DNA of 64,000 nt from Variovorax sp. OV700 (lineage in GTDB: Bacteria; Pseudomonadota; Gammaproteobacteria; Burkholderiales; Burkholderiaceae_C). Each line of letters starts with the position of its first letter. Within the stretch, counting starts at the first letter, position 1. The notes under the pieces are model-generated. The model made no database searches. It was not told the origin of the DNA and worked only from the letters and a program-made list of their open reading frames with translations. The DNA lies in assembly GCF_900099805.1 (NCBI RefSeq), contig NZ_FNDR01000003.1:62001-126000 (forward strand), read 5' to 3'. Of this stretch, positions 46,294 to 56,155 are shown piece by piece. Made by a program: the position numbers and the translations under genes.

Positions 46294-46425
46294 CAGGGAT
46301 TTCGAATAGAACCCAAGGGCCTTAATGATGGCATGCTGCGGGCGGAGAGCCCTCGGCCGCGTTGCGCTGTCGACAATTCGGTGAAACCAAACGTGTTATC
46401 GAGATGACAACGAAAGGAGCCGTTC

Positions 46426-47721
46426 GTGCTGAAGGATGACAAGAACCCGAGGGCACTGGCAGCCCTGCCCGATGAAGCCTTGATCGACGCCGTGCAGCGG
46501 CAGACCTTCCGCTATTTCTGGGACGGTGCGGATGCCGCCAGCGGCCTTGCGCTCGACCGCCGTACGCTCGTCGGCGCCACGGGCGAAGACTTGGCCGACG
46601 AGAGGGTGGCGATCGGCGGCACGGGCTTCGGCATCATGGCCTTGATCGTCGCGGTGGAGCGCGGCTGGGTCACTCGGGACGCAGCGCTGGAGCGCCTGGG
46701 GCGCATGCGGGACGCGCTCATGCGCGCCAGGCGATACCACGGCGCCTTCCCGCACTTCATGGACGGGGCGAGCGGCGAAACGATCCCGATGAGCCCCAAG
46801 GACGACGCGGGCGATCTGGTCGAAACCTCGTTCCTCTGCATGGGCCTGCTGTGTGCGCGCCAGTATTTCAGCGAGGACACGGCCATGGCGCGTCGGTTGC
46901 GCGCCGACTTCGACACGCTGTGGCACGAGGTCGAATGGGACTGGTTCACCCAGGGCGGGCAGGACGTGCTGTACTGGCACTGGAGCCCGAAACACGGCTG
47001 GGCAATGAACCATGAAGTGCGCGGCTGGAACGAGTGCCTCATCACCTACGTGCTGGCCGCGGCCGCGCCCCGCCATGCGATCGATCCGCGGGTGTACCAC
47101 CGCGGCTTCGCGGCGGGCGAAGGCTTCCTCAACGGCCAGTCGTACTACGGCATCGAGATTCCGCTTGGCATGCCTTACGGCGGCCCGCTGTTCTTCACGC
47201 ATTACTCGTTCTGCGGCCTCGATCCGCGCGGCTTGAAGGATCGCTACGCCGAGTATTGGGATCTGAACCGCCGCCACGTCCAGATCAACCGTGCCCACTG
47301 CCTCGCCAACCCCCAGGGCCACGCGGGCTACGGCGAATCGTGCTGGGGGCTGACCGCGAGCGACGACCCCCATGGCTACCTCGCGCACGCTCCGGACATC
47401 GACAACGGCACCATTTCACCGACGGCCGCGCTGGCCAGCCTGCCGTACGCGCCCACCGAGGTGATGCGGGTGGTGCGGCATTTCCTCAGCGTGCATGGCG
47501 AGCGGCTGTGGAGAGACTACGGCTTCGTCGATGCGTTCTGCGAGCAGCGAGGCTGGTTCGCAGACACCTATCTTGCGATCGATCAAGGCCCCATCGTCGT
47601 GATGATGGAGAACCATCGCACGGGCCTTCTGTGGAAACTGTTCATGAGCGTGCCCGAGGTGCAGGCCGGGCTGCGGCGCCTGGACTTCAGCAGCCCGCAT
47701 CTCGTGCCACCGGAAGCATGA
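46426..47721 (+). CDS. Glucoamylase-domain (PF10091) hydrolase, GH144-like endo-beta-1,2-glucanase
   Basis: A 431-residue (alpha/alpha)6-type enzyme. The order LQRQTFRYFWDG, RVAIGGTGFGIMALIVAVERGW, SPKDDAGDLVETSFLCMGLL, NHEVRGWNECLITYVLAAAAP, GGPLFFTHYSFCGLDPRGLKD and DQGPIVVMMENHRTGLLWKLFMSVPEVQAGLRRL follows the family in which endo-beta-1,2-glucanases of GH144 are found. No signal peptide. The start is a GTG at 46426 with a strong AAAGGAG six bases away. Its stop overlaps the GH15 start (ATGA). The related domain also occurs inside NdvB-type synthases, so the linked giant synthase supports a beta-1,2-glucan role. Confidence 0.83.
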   Translation: MLKDDKNPRALAALPDEALIDAVQRQTFRYFWDGADAASGLALDRRTLVGATGEDLADERVAIGGTGFGIMALIVAVERGWVTRDAALERLGRMRDALMRARRYHGAFPHFMDGASGETIPMSPKDDAGDLVETSFLCMGLLCARQYFSEDTAMARRLRADFDTLWHEVEWDWFTQGGQDVLYWHWSPKHGWAMNHEVRGWNECLITYVLAAAAPRHAIDPRVYHRGFAAGEGFLNGQSYYGIEIPLGMPYGGPLFFTHYSFCGLDPRGLKDRYAEYWDLNRRHVQINRAHCLANPQGHAGYGESCWGLTASDDPHGYLAHAPDIDNGTISPTAALASLPYAPTEVMRVVRHFLSVHGERLWRDYGFVDAFCEQRGWFADTYLAIDQGPIVVMMENHRTGLLWKLFMSVPEVQAGLRRLDFSSPHLVPPEA

Positions 47722-49160
47722 AGTCCAGCGTGGCGAGTCTGCAAGATCCGGCGTTCGAGTCCTGGCTCGAAACACAGCTGCGCCATTCGGCGACGGCGAT
47801 GCTGTCCAGCATCTCGCCGGTGTCGATCGTCAAGCAGCGGCCGGGCTTCGGCCAGACCGTGCAGCCAATGACCGGCGCCATCGTCGCCTCGCCCGTCCTC
47901 GCCGACTACAACCCGGACCCGGACTACTTCTTTCATTGGTTTCGCGATTCCGCCGTCGTCATCGATGCGCTGCGCCTGCTCTACGCTGAAGGGCGCGTCG
48001 GCGACGAAGCTCTGCAGCACCTGCACGACTTCGTTCGATTCAGCCTGGACCTGAACCGCCTCGACGGCCGCGCGGCTGCCGCGGTGGAGGACCGCAGCGC
48101 GTGCGTGGCCCCCGAGCTCCTGCAGTACCTGCGCGAGGACCATGATCTAGCGAAAGCTTTCGGCGACCTGGTGGCCGCCGAGACGCGAGTGAACCCCGAC
48201 GGCACGCTCGATGTCTGCCGATGGAATCGCCCTCAGCACGACGGCGCGCCGCTGCGCGCGCTGGCGCTGCTGCGCTGGGCGGCCGGCGGGCACCTCGACG
48301 CGCCGCTGCTGGCGCAAGTTTCCGAGCTGATCCGCTTCGATCTCGACTTCACGCTGCGTCGCTGGCGCGAGCCGTCGTACGACATCTGGGAGGAGGAGCT
48401 CGGCCACCACTACTACACACTGCGCGTCGCAGGGGCCGCGCTGGCCGAGGGCGCGGCATGGCTGGAGAGCGTGGGCGATACGGCGCAGGCGCAGCGCTGC
48501 CGGGAGGAGTCACGGGCCGTGCTGCGCCTGCTCGACGGCTACTGGGTGGATGAAAGAGACGAACGACACGAACGGTCGGACGATGGCGACGCGACACGCG
48601 GCTACTACCGTTCACGCGAGCTGGCGGACGGCGGACCCAGCCCGAAGGCGTTGGACATCGCGGTGATCCTGTCGGCGATCCACAGCCTCGGCACCGAGGC
48701 CACGCGCCGCGCGGCCGGTCCACGCATGCCGGCCGCGCATGGACCGGCCGATCCGCGCATGCAGGCCACGCTGGAGCGGCTCGACGCGCTGTTCGATGCG
48801 GCCTATCCAATCAACCACGGCCGTGCCGCAGGCCGTGGCGCGGCGATGGGCCGATACGCCGGCGACGTCTACTACTCGGGCGGCGCCTACTACTTCTCGA
48901 CGCTCGGCGCCGCCGAGTTCTGTTTCCACGCCGCGGCGATGGGCGACGACACACGCCATTGGATCGAACGCGGCGACGCCTATCTCGCCACCGTACGCGC
49001 GTACACGCCGGCCAGTGGTGATCTGTCGGAGCAGTTCGACCAGCACAGCGGCGCGCAGACCTCGGCAAAGCAACTGGCCTGGAGCCACGCCGCATTCATT
49101 TCGTGTGTCTCGGCACGCCGCCTCGCGGCCGCCGCTTGTCAGGCGCCGCGGGGGCGATGA
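47718..49160 (+). CDS. GH15 glucoamylase
   Basis: A 480-residue exo-alpha-glucosidase, (alpha/alpha)6 fold. Catalytic landmarks are YDIWEEELGHHYYT (general acid Glu225) and LSEQFDQHSGAQTSAKQLAWSHA (general base Glu near 450). The opening RDSAVVIDALRLLYAEG is also typical. No signal peptide, so it is probably cytosolic; no starch-binding domain. Overlaps the GH144-like gene and the ABC gene by four bases each. Its natural substrate (alpha-glucan or dextrin) differs from the beta-1,2-glucan of its neighbours. Confidence 0.92.
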   Translation: MKSSVASLQDPAFESWLETQLRHSATAMLSSISPVSIVKQRPGFGQTVQPMTGAIVASPVLADYNPDPDYFFHWFRDSAVVIDALRLLYAEGRVGDEALQHLHDFVRFSLDLNRLDGRAAAAVEDRSACVAPELLQYLREDHDLAKAFGDLVAAETRVNPDGTLDVCRWNRPQHDGAPLRALALLRWAAGGHLDAPLLAQVSELIRFDLDFTLRRWREPSYDIWEEELGHHYYTLRVAGAALAEGAAWLESVGDTAQAQRCREESRAVLRLLDGYWVDERDERHERSDDGDATRGYYRSRELADGGPSPKALDIAVILSAIHSLGTEATRRAAGPRMPAAHGPADPRMQATLERLDALFDAAYPINHGRAAGRGAAMGRYAGDVYYSGGAYYFSTLGAAEFCFHAAAMGDDTRHWIERGDAYLATVRAYTPASGDLSEQFDQHSGAQTSAKQLAWSHAAFISCVSARRLAAAACQAPRGR

Positions 49161-50917
49161 GCGCAAGGCCAGAGAACCGCGCCGAGCCGGCTGCAAAGAC
49201 CGGTTTTTTCCGTCAGGTCAGCGAGCTGCTCGGCGCCTTGCGAGTGTCCCCGGTCGCAAAGACGCTTGTCGTGCTGATGGGCGCGATCGTCGTGGTCGTC
49301 GCGCTCACGGCGTATGGGCAGATCGAGCTCAACAGCTGGAACAAGCCGTTCTACGATGCGATCTCGCGTCGCGATCTGAACGAATTCGTCGTACAGGTAG
49401 GCGTCTTCGCGGTCATTGCGGGCGTGCTGCTGGTGTTGAACGTCGTGCAGCGGTGGCTGGGCGAAACCTTGCAGCTGAAACTGCGCGAGGCCGTGGTCAA
49501 TGATCTTGTGGGGCTGTGGCTGCAGCCGCGCCGGGCGTTCTGGCTTCAGGCCAGCGGCCCGATGGGGGCCCATCCGGATCAGCGCATGCACGACGACGCG
49601 CTGAAGCTGTGCGATCTGTCGGTCGCCTTGGGCGTGGGGCTGTTGCAGGCAGCAATGCTGTTCGGCAGCTTTGCGAGCGTGCTGTGGGTCATCTCCAAGG
49701 ACTTCAGCCTCTTCTTCGACGGCAAGGACCATGTGTTGCCGGGCTTCATGCTGTGGGCGGCCATTGCCTATGCGGTCGCCGGCTCGCTGGTCACCTACTG
49801 GGTCGGCAGCGGCCTCATCTCGCGCAACGCAGAGCGCTACGCGCGTGAAGGCGAGCTGCGCTTCTCGCTGACGCGCATCAACGAGCATCTCGACGGTATC
49901 TCACTGGCTGCTGGCGAGGCCGACGAGAAGCGCCGCGTTGCCATGCATTTGAGCGACGTCTTGCGCGCTACGTCGCGCGTGGTGCTCGGGCTGACCAACC
50001 TGACCTGGGTCACCGCGGGCTTCGGCTGGGTCACCATCATCGCGCCAACGCTGGTGGCCGCACCCCTCTACTTCTCGGGGAAGGTTTCGTTCGGCGGCTT
50101 GATGATGGCTGCCGCGGCCTTCACGCAGGCACAGTCTTCGCTACGGTGGTTCGTGGACAACTTCAGCATCATTGCCGACTGGCGCGCCACGCTGCTGCGC
50201 GTTGCCGACCTGCGTCGCATGCTGGCATCCGATCTGGAGGCACAAGCAGGCGGCAGCCGCATCGCCTATGAGGAGGGCGAAGCCGGGACGCTCGCAATCG
50301 AGGCGCTCGAGGTTCGCTCCTGGACCGGCCACGATCGGCTGGACACCCCAAGTCTCGTCGTGCACAGCGGTCAGCGCGTCTTGATCCTCGGCACGCCGGG
50401 CACCGAGAAGACCTTGCTGTTCCGGGCGCTCGCGGGCCTCTGGCCCTGGGGCTCCGGCACGGTGCGCCGGCCCGCCGGCGAGACGATCCACTACATGCCG
50501 CGCGGCACGCCCTACATTCCCCGCGGCACGCTGGCCGAAGTGCTGTCGTACCCAATGGAACCGTCGAGCTACCCGAGAGAAGCCACGGTGGCCGCACTGG
50601 CGAGTGTGGGCCTCCAGCGCCTGGAGCCATTGCTGAACAAGAAGGGACGTTGGGAGAGCGAGCTCAGCATGGACGAGCAGTTGCGCCTGGGCTTCGCCCG
50701 CGTGGTGCTGCAGGCACCGCCCTGGCTGGTGATGGACGAAGCTTTCGGCGCGTTCGACGACGACACGCTCGAACTCATCATCGACGCGCTGGGCAAGCTC
50801 ACGCACACGGGCATTGTCCACATAGGCTCGGCCGGAGAAGCGCACGACCGGCTGTTCACGCAGGTGGTGCATCTGGTCAAAGCGCCAAACGCCGTGCCCG
50901 AGGAGCAGCGACCTTGA
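49157..50917 (+). CDS. SbmA/YddA-type ABC protein with degenerate ATPase domain
   Basis: A 586-residue fused permease-ATPase. About five to six helices (residues 33-60, 76-98, 155-180, 190-215, 290-320) form an ABC_membrane_2/SbmA-like part. The ATPase domain (from about 390) departs from the norm: Walker A reads GTPGTEKT (Glu replaces Gly before Lys), the Q-loop position is MPRGTPYIPRGTL, the signature is LSMDEQ, Walker B is WLVMDEA, and where the H-loop His is expected the sequence is HIGSAGEAH. Some of these changes seem common in the subfamily, but the EKT Walker A is odd. It may have reduced ATPase or use a different coupling. Cargo unknown; position suggests a saccharide or lipid-linked product. 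Confidence 0.85.
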   Translation: MSARPENRAEPAAKTGFFRQVSELLGALRVSPVAKTLVVLMGAIVVVVALTAYGQIELNSWNKPFYDAISRRDLNEFVVQVGVFAVIAGVLLVLNVVQRWLGETLQLKLREAVVNDLVGLWLQPRRAFWLQASGPMGAHPDQRMHDDALKLCDLSVALGVGLLQAAMLFGSFASVLWVISKDFSLFFDGKDHVLPGFMLWAAIAYAVAGSLVTYWVGSGLISRNAERYAREGELRFSLTRINEHLDGISLAAGEADEKRRVAMHLSDVLRATSRVVLGLTNLTWVTAGFGWVTIIAPTLVAAPLYFSGKVSFGGLMMAAAAFTQAQSSLRWFVDNFSIIADWRATLLRVADLRRMLASDLEAQAGGSRIAYEEGEAGTLAIEALEVRSWTGHDRLDTPSLVVHSGQRVLILGTPGTEKTLLFRALAGLWPWGSGTVRRPAGETIHYMPRGTPYIPRGTLAEVLSYPMEPSSYPREATVAALASVGLQRLEPLLNKKGRWESELSMDEQLRLGFARVVLQAPPWLVMDEAFGAFDDDTLELIIDALGKLTHTGIVHIGSAGEAHDRLFTQVVHLVKAPNAVPEEQRP

Positions 50918-53190
50918 GACACCCCAAGTCGACCATCAGTCGTGTGCGTCGCGTCTTCACGCGGGTGATTCTTGCGCTGCCCGCGTGGGCCTGGGGAGCG
51001 GATTTCGGCTTCCGGCCACCGCGCGATCCTGACGATGCCACGGCGGCAGCGCTGATGCTCGATCTGGCCCAGCGCATCTTGCCGGTGTACCAGGAGGCGG
51101 ACACCGACGTCTTTCTGGCCAACCTGACTGCTCTGCAGATCGTCAGCGGCGCCTACCGTGCAGCCTCCGACAGCAGCGGGTCCCTGCGCAGCCGCCGCAA
51201 GGGCAAGCCGTTCGACGACCTGGTCCAGCGTGCGATCCTCGATGGCATCTATGCGCGTGCGCGCGCACTCGTAGCGGACGCGCGCCTCGGCTTTGCCGAA
51301 GCCTACGCGCGCGCGTTCCAGGAACTGGTGTCGCCACTCGACAACGCGCAAGCCCAGGCCATCATGGCGCGGCTCGAAATCCCAGCGGCGGTGTATAGAG
51401 AGCCGCTTCGCCAGGCTTTCGATCTGTGGCGCGCGAAGGGCAGCCTCCCGGAGGCCGATGCGCTGGCGCTTGTGCGAACCTGGCATTCGTACCAGTCGCG
51501 TCGCAGCTTCGGTGCGCTGCTGCCCGAATTGTTCGCGGCGGAAAACCGCGCCCGCTACGTGGCGGAGACCGACGTCAGGATTCCCGTGCGCGGGGGTGTC
51601 ATCTTTGCGAGCCTGGTTCGGCCCGGCCGCGCGAGTGACGCACTGCCGACGCTGCTGCGCTTCACGCTCGATCCCGCCGAGGACGACGCCCAGCGCAGCG
51701 CCGTCAAAGGTTATGTCGGCGTCACGGCGTACGTGCGCGGACGCACGCCCGATGGCAAGGGCGCCGTCTGGCCGTTCATCCGCGACGGCGAAGATGCCGC
51801 CGCCGTCATTGACTGGATTGCCCAACAGGCGTGGAGCGACGGCCGGGTCTGCATGCTCGGCGACGGCTACTCCGGCTACGCCGCCTGGGCCGCCGCGCGC
51901 TTGAGACCGGCAGCACTCAAGGCCATCGCCACCATCGCGCCGATGGCGCCGGGCATTGACTTTCCGATGGCCGGACAGATCTTCCGCAACGCCATGGTCC
52001 GCTGGGCACAGGAGCATACCAATGCCGAGCCGCTGCGGGCCGCCATAGACGCCGAGCCGGACGCGCCATGGCAAGCACTCGACGCGCGCTGGTATCGAGG
52101 CAATCGCCCTTACTGGGACATCGACCGCGTTTTGATTGGCAAGCGCAGCAGGCTGATCCGCACCTGGCTGACGCACCCCAGCCACGATCGCTACTGGCAG
52201 AAGTTCCTGCCGTCGGCGCAGCAGTTTGCGCGCATCGACATCCCGGTGCTCAGCTTTGCCGGCTACTACGGCGCCGACGCCGGCGCGCTCTACTTTCACC
52301 ACGAGCATCTTCGCAACCAGCCGCAGGCGGACACGACGCTGCTGCTCGGCCCCTACGACGCGGCCTCCATCCGGCTCGGCACGGCGCCGACGCTGCGCGG
52401 CTACACGCTGGACCCCGTTGCACGCGTCGACCTGCCCGAGCTGCGCTACCAATGGTTCGACCATATCCTGAAGGGCACTAACAAGCCTTCTTTGCTGATG
52501 GATCGCGTCAACTACCAGGTGATGGGTGCGGACCAGTGGCGCCATGTGCCGACGCTGGACGCGCCGCAGCATACCGGGCTGCGCCTTTACCTCGACACCC
52601 GCGAGCGCGACGACCCGCACCGGCTGCTGCCGTCACCGTCCGAAGGCGGTGGCAGCGCGCGGCTCTCAGTCGATCTTGTCGATCGGCGTGACGTGCGCGA
52701 TCCGTGGCCGGACGCGCTGCGCGTGAAGCAACTGCCAACGCGCAACGGCATCAGCTTTGTCAGTGATCCGCTCTCGGAGGACACCGAGATCTTCGGCAGC
52801 CTGCGCGGCGTGTTCGACATCACGCCCTCGCGGCAGGACGTGGACTTCAACATCTCGCTGTATGAGCAGACGGAAAGCGGTGAGTATCAACTGCTGTTCG
52901 ATTCCTACGACTTTCGCGCCAGCTACGCAGGCCACCGCGTGCGTCGCAGGCTTCTTCGGGCCGGCGAACGTCAGCTGCTTTCGTTCACCACCGAACGCGT
53001 GACGGCTTGCAGGCTTGCGGCGGGCAGCCGCATCGTGCTGCTGATCAGTCTCAACAGGCGCCCCGACCGGCAGATCAACTACGGCAGCGGCAAGGACGTG
53101 AATTCGGAAACCATCGCCGACGCGAAGTGGCCCGTGCGCGTGCGCTGGCATGCGCGCAGCTACGTCGAGATCCAGACCGGCAAATCTTGA
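50914..53190 (+). CDS. Secreted CocE/NonD-type (S15) hydrolase with helical N-terminal domain
   Basis: A 758-residue serine hydrolase. The TTG at 50914 overlaps the ABC stop (TTGA) and opens a signal peptide (RHPKSTISRVRRVFTRVILALPAWAWGA). Residues 30-200 are a helical region not found in CocE. The alpha/beta hydrolase domain carries nucleophile Ser320 in GDGYSGYAAWAAARLRP; the C-terminal beta-sandwich (EIFGSLRGVFDITPSRQDVDFNISLYE) is the PepX_C domain. Typical substrates are esters or peptides, not glucans, so it may remove acyl or amino acid decorations from the polysaccharide. That role is inference. Confidence 0.87.
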   Translation: MRHPKSTISRVRRVFTRVILALPAWAWGADFGFRPPRDPDDATAAALMLDLAQRILPVYQEADTDVFLANLTALQIVSGAYRAASDSSGSLRSRRKGKPFDDLVQRAILDGIYARARALVADARLGFAEAYARAFQELVSPLDNAQAQAIMARLEIPAAVYREPLRQAFDLWRAKGSLPEADALALVRTWHSYQSRRSFGALLPELFAAENRARYVAETDVRIPVRGGVIFASLVRPGRASDALPTLLRFTLDPAEDDAQRSAVKGYVGVTAYVRGRTPDGKGAVWPFIRDGEDAAAVIDWIAQQAWSDGRVCMLGDGYSGYAAWAAARLRPAALKAIATIAPMAPGIDFPMAGQIFRNAMVRWAQEHTNAEPLRAAIDAEPDAPWQALDARWYRGNRPYWDIDRVLIGKRSRLIRTWLTHPSHDRYWQKFLPSAQQFARIDIPVLSFAGYYGADAGALYFHHEHLRNQPQADTTLLLGPYDAASIRLGTAPTLRGYTLDPVARVDLPELRYQWFDHILKGTNKPSLLMDRVNYQVMGADQWRHVPTLDAPQHTGLRLYLDTRERDDPHRLLPSPSEGGGSARLSVDLVDRRDVRDPWPDALRVKQLPTRNGISFVSDPLSEDTEIFGSLRGVFDITPSRQDVDFNISLYEQTESGEYQLLFDSYDFRASYAGHRVRRRLLRAGERQLLSFTTERVTACRLAAGSRIVLLISLNRRPDRQINYGSGKDVNSETIADAKWPVRVRWHARSYVEIQTGKS

Positions 53191-53194
53191 TTGC

Positions 53195-54868
<1,674 letters not shown>

Positions 54869-55098
54869 TGTCTCCAGAAAGCGTGCAGGGCATCACCACG
54901 GTGTGGCCAATAACTTTCCAGACGGTCCTGCAGCACCGGCCAGAACCAACCTGTAATGAACTGCAATGGACTGGCGCATGAAGAGGCGCCACAGTGCTCA
55001 GGTTCGGTTTCCGGCGTGGGTGGAGATGGGCATCCCCGTCACGTCGGGGACGAGCGCGCATTTCTCATCATCTATCCACTCAAGCAAGGAGCACAGCC
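54869..55098. other. Divergent intergenic region between the GH13 and patatin genes
   Basis: No gene or clear repeat is seen in these 230 bases. They must hold the promoters of both neighbours; I could not assign -35/-10 elements with confidence. An AAGGAG ribosome site for the patatin gene lies at its right end. Confidence 0.6.
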
Positions 55099-56115
55099 AT
55101 GTCTTTCAAGATTCTCTGCTGCGACGGCGGCGGCATCCGCGGTGTCATCACTGCGCTGCTGATCCAGGACCTGGACCAGCGCTTCGGCATCGTCCAAAGC
55201 GCAGACGGTTTCGCCGGCACTTCCACCGGTGGCCTGATCTCGCTGGGCCTGGTGAGCAATGTGGGCATCGACGCCATCGTCAATCTCTACCAGAACGAAG
55301 GGGCCAAGATCTTCGAGCCCAACGGCTGGTTCCTGGACGCACAGGCCAAGCAGCAGGACCGTGCGCCGGCGCAGTCGACGGAAGAACTGCTGCGCAGCGG
55401 CCCTGGCATCTTCAGATGCCAGTACGTCAACACCGGCTTGCAGGCCGTCGCCCAGAATCTGGTGGGTGGAGGCGCGATGTCGTCGGCGAGCCGCTTCGTG
55501 GCCGTCAACTCCGCGCGGCTATGGGATGCGAGCGACAACAGCTGGGCGCCGTGCACCATCTCCAACGGCCAGAGCAACACCTACCGTGGCATCAGCATGG
55601 TGGACGCCGCGCTGGCCACCTCGGCCGCGCCGACGTACTTCCCGCCGTACCAGGTGGGGGACTTCGGCTACTTTGCCGACGGCGGCACCTTCGCCAACAA
55701 CCCCTCGATGACGGCGATCGTGGAAGCGATCTACCAGGGCTACGCTACCGCCACGTCGGACATCGTGATGCTGTCGCTGGGCACCGGCGCCAATCCGGTG
55801 GGCGTGCCGCCTGGTTCCGTGTCCAATCCGCTGGACTGGGGCGTTACGCATTGGCTGTGGCCGTTCAGCGATGGCGCGGTGCCGGCAACGGCGCTGCTCG
55901 ACCTCACCATGGATGCCACCGCGGAGTTGGCGGCGATCCAGGCCCAGCAACTGCTCGGCAGCAATTACATGCGCGGCAATGTGCCGCTGAGCCAGCCGTT
56001 CGGTCTGGACGACTACAAGAACGTAGGCGAATTGGTGAGCGCGACGCAGAACTACATAGAGACCTCGCCCGAGTGGGCGGCGGTGCGCAGCTGGGTGCAG
56101 CAGAATTGGACCTGA
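55099..56115 (+). CDS. Patatin-like phospholipase
   Basis: A 338-residue lipid acyl hydrolase. The oxyanion loop is CCDGGGIRGVITALL, the nucleophile Ser is in FAGTSTGGLISLG, and the catalytic Asp is in YFADGGTFANNPS. The ATG at 55099 is preceded by AAGGAG eight bases upstream; more distal in-frame ATGs lack one. No signal peptide. It probably acts on membrane or storage lipids; the nearby glucan genes do not explain it. Confidence 0.93.
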   Translation: MSFKILCCDGGGIRGVITALLIQDLDQRFGIVQSADGFAGTSTGGLISLGLVSNVGIDAIVNLYQNEGAKIFEPNGWFLDAQAKQQDRAPAQSTEELLRSGPGIFRCQYVNTGLQAVAQNLVGGGAMSSASRFVAVNSARLWDASDNSWAPCTISNGQSNTYRGISMVDAALATSAAPTYFPPYQVGDFGYFADGGTFANNPSMTAIVEAIYQGYATATSDIVMLSLGTGANPVGVPPGSVSNPLDWGVTHWLWPFSDGAVPATALLDLTMDATAELAAIQAQQLLGSNYMRGNVPLSQPFGLDDYKNVGELVSATQNYIETSPEWAAVRSWVQQNWT

Positions 56116-56155
56116 GCGAGCACATCCTGACCCGCTGACGTGCAGGCAGGTTGCG

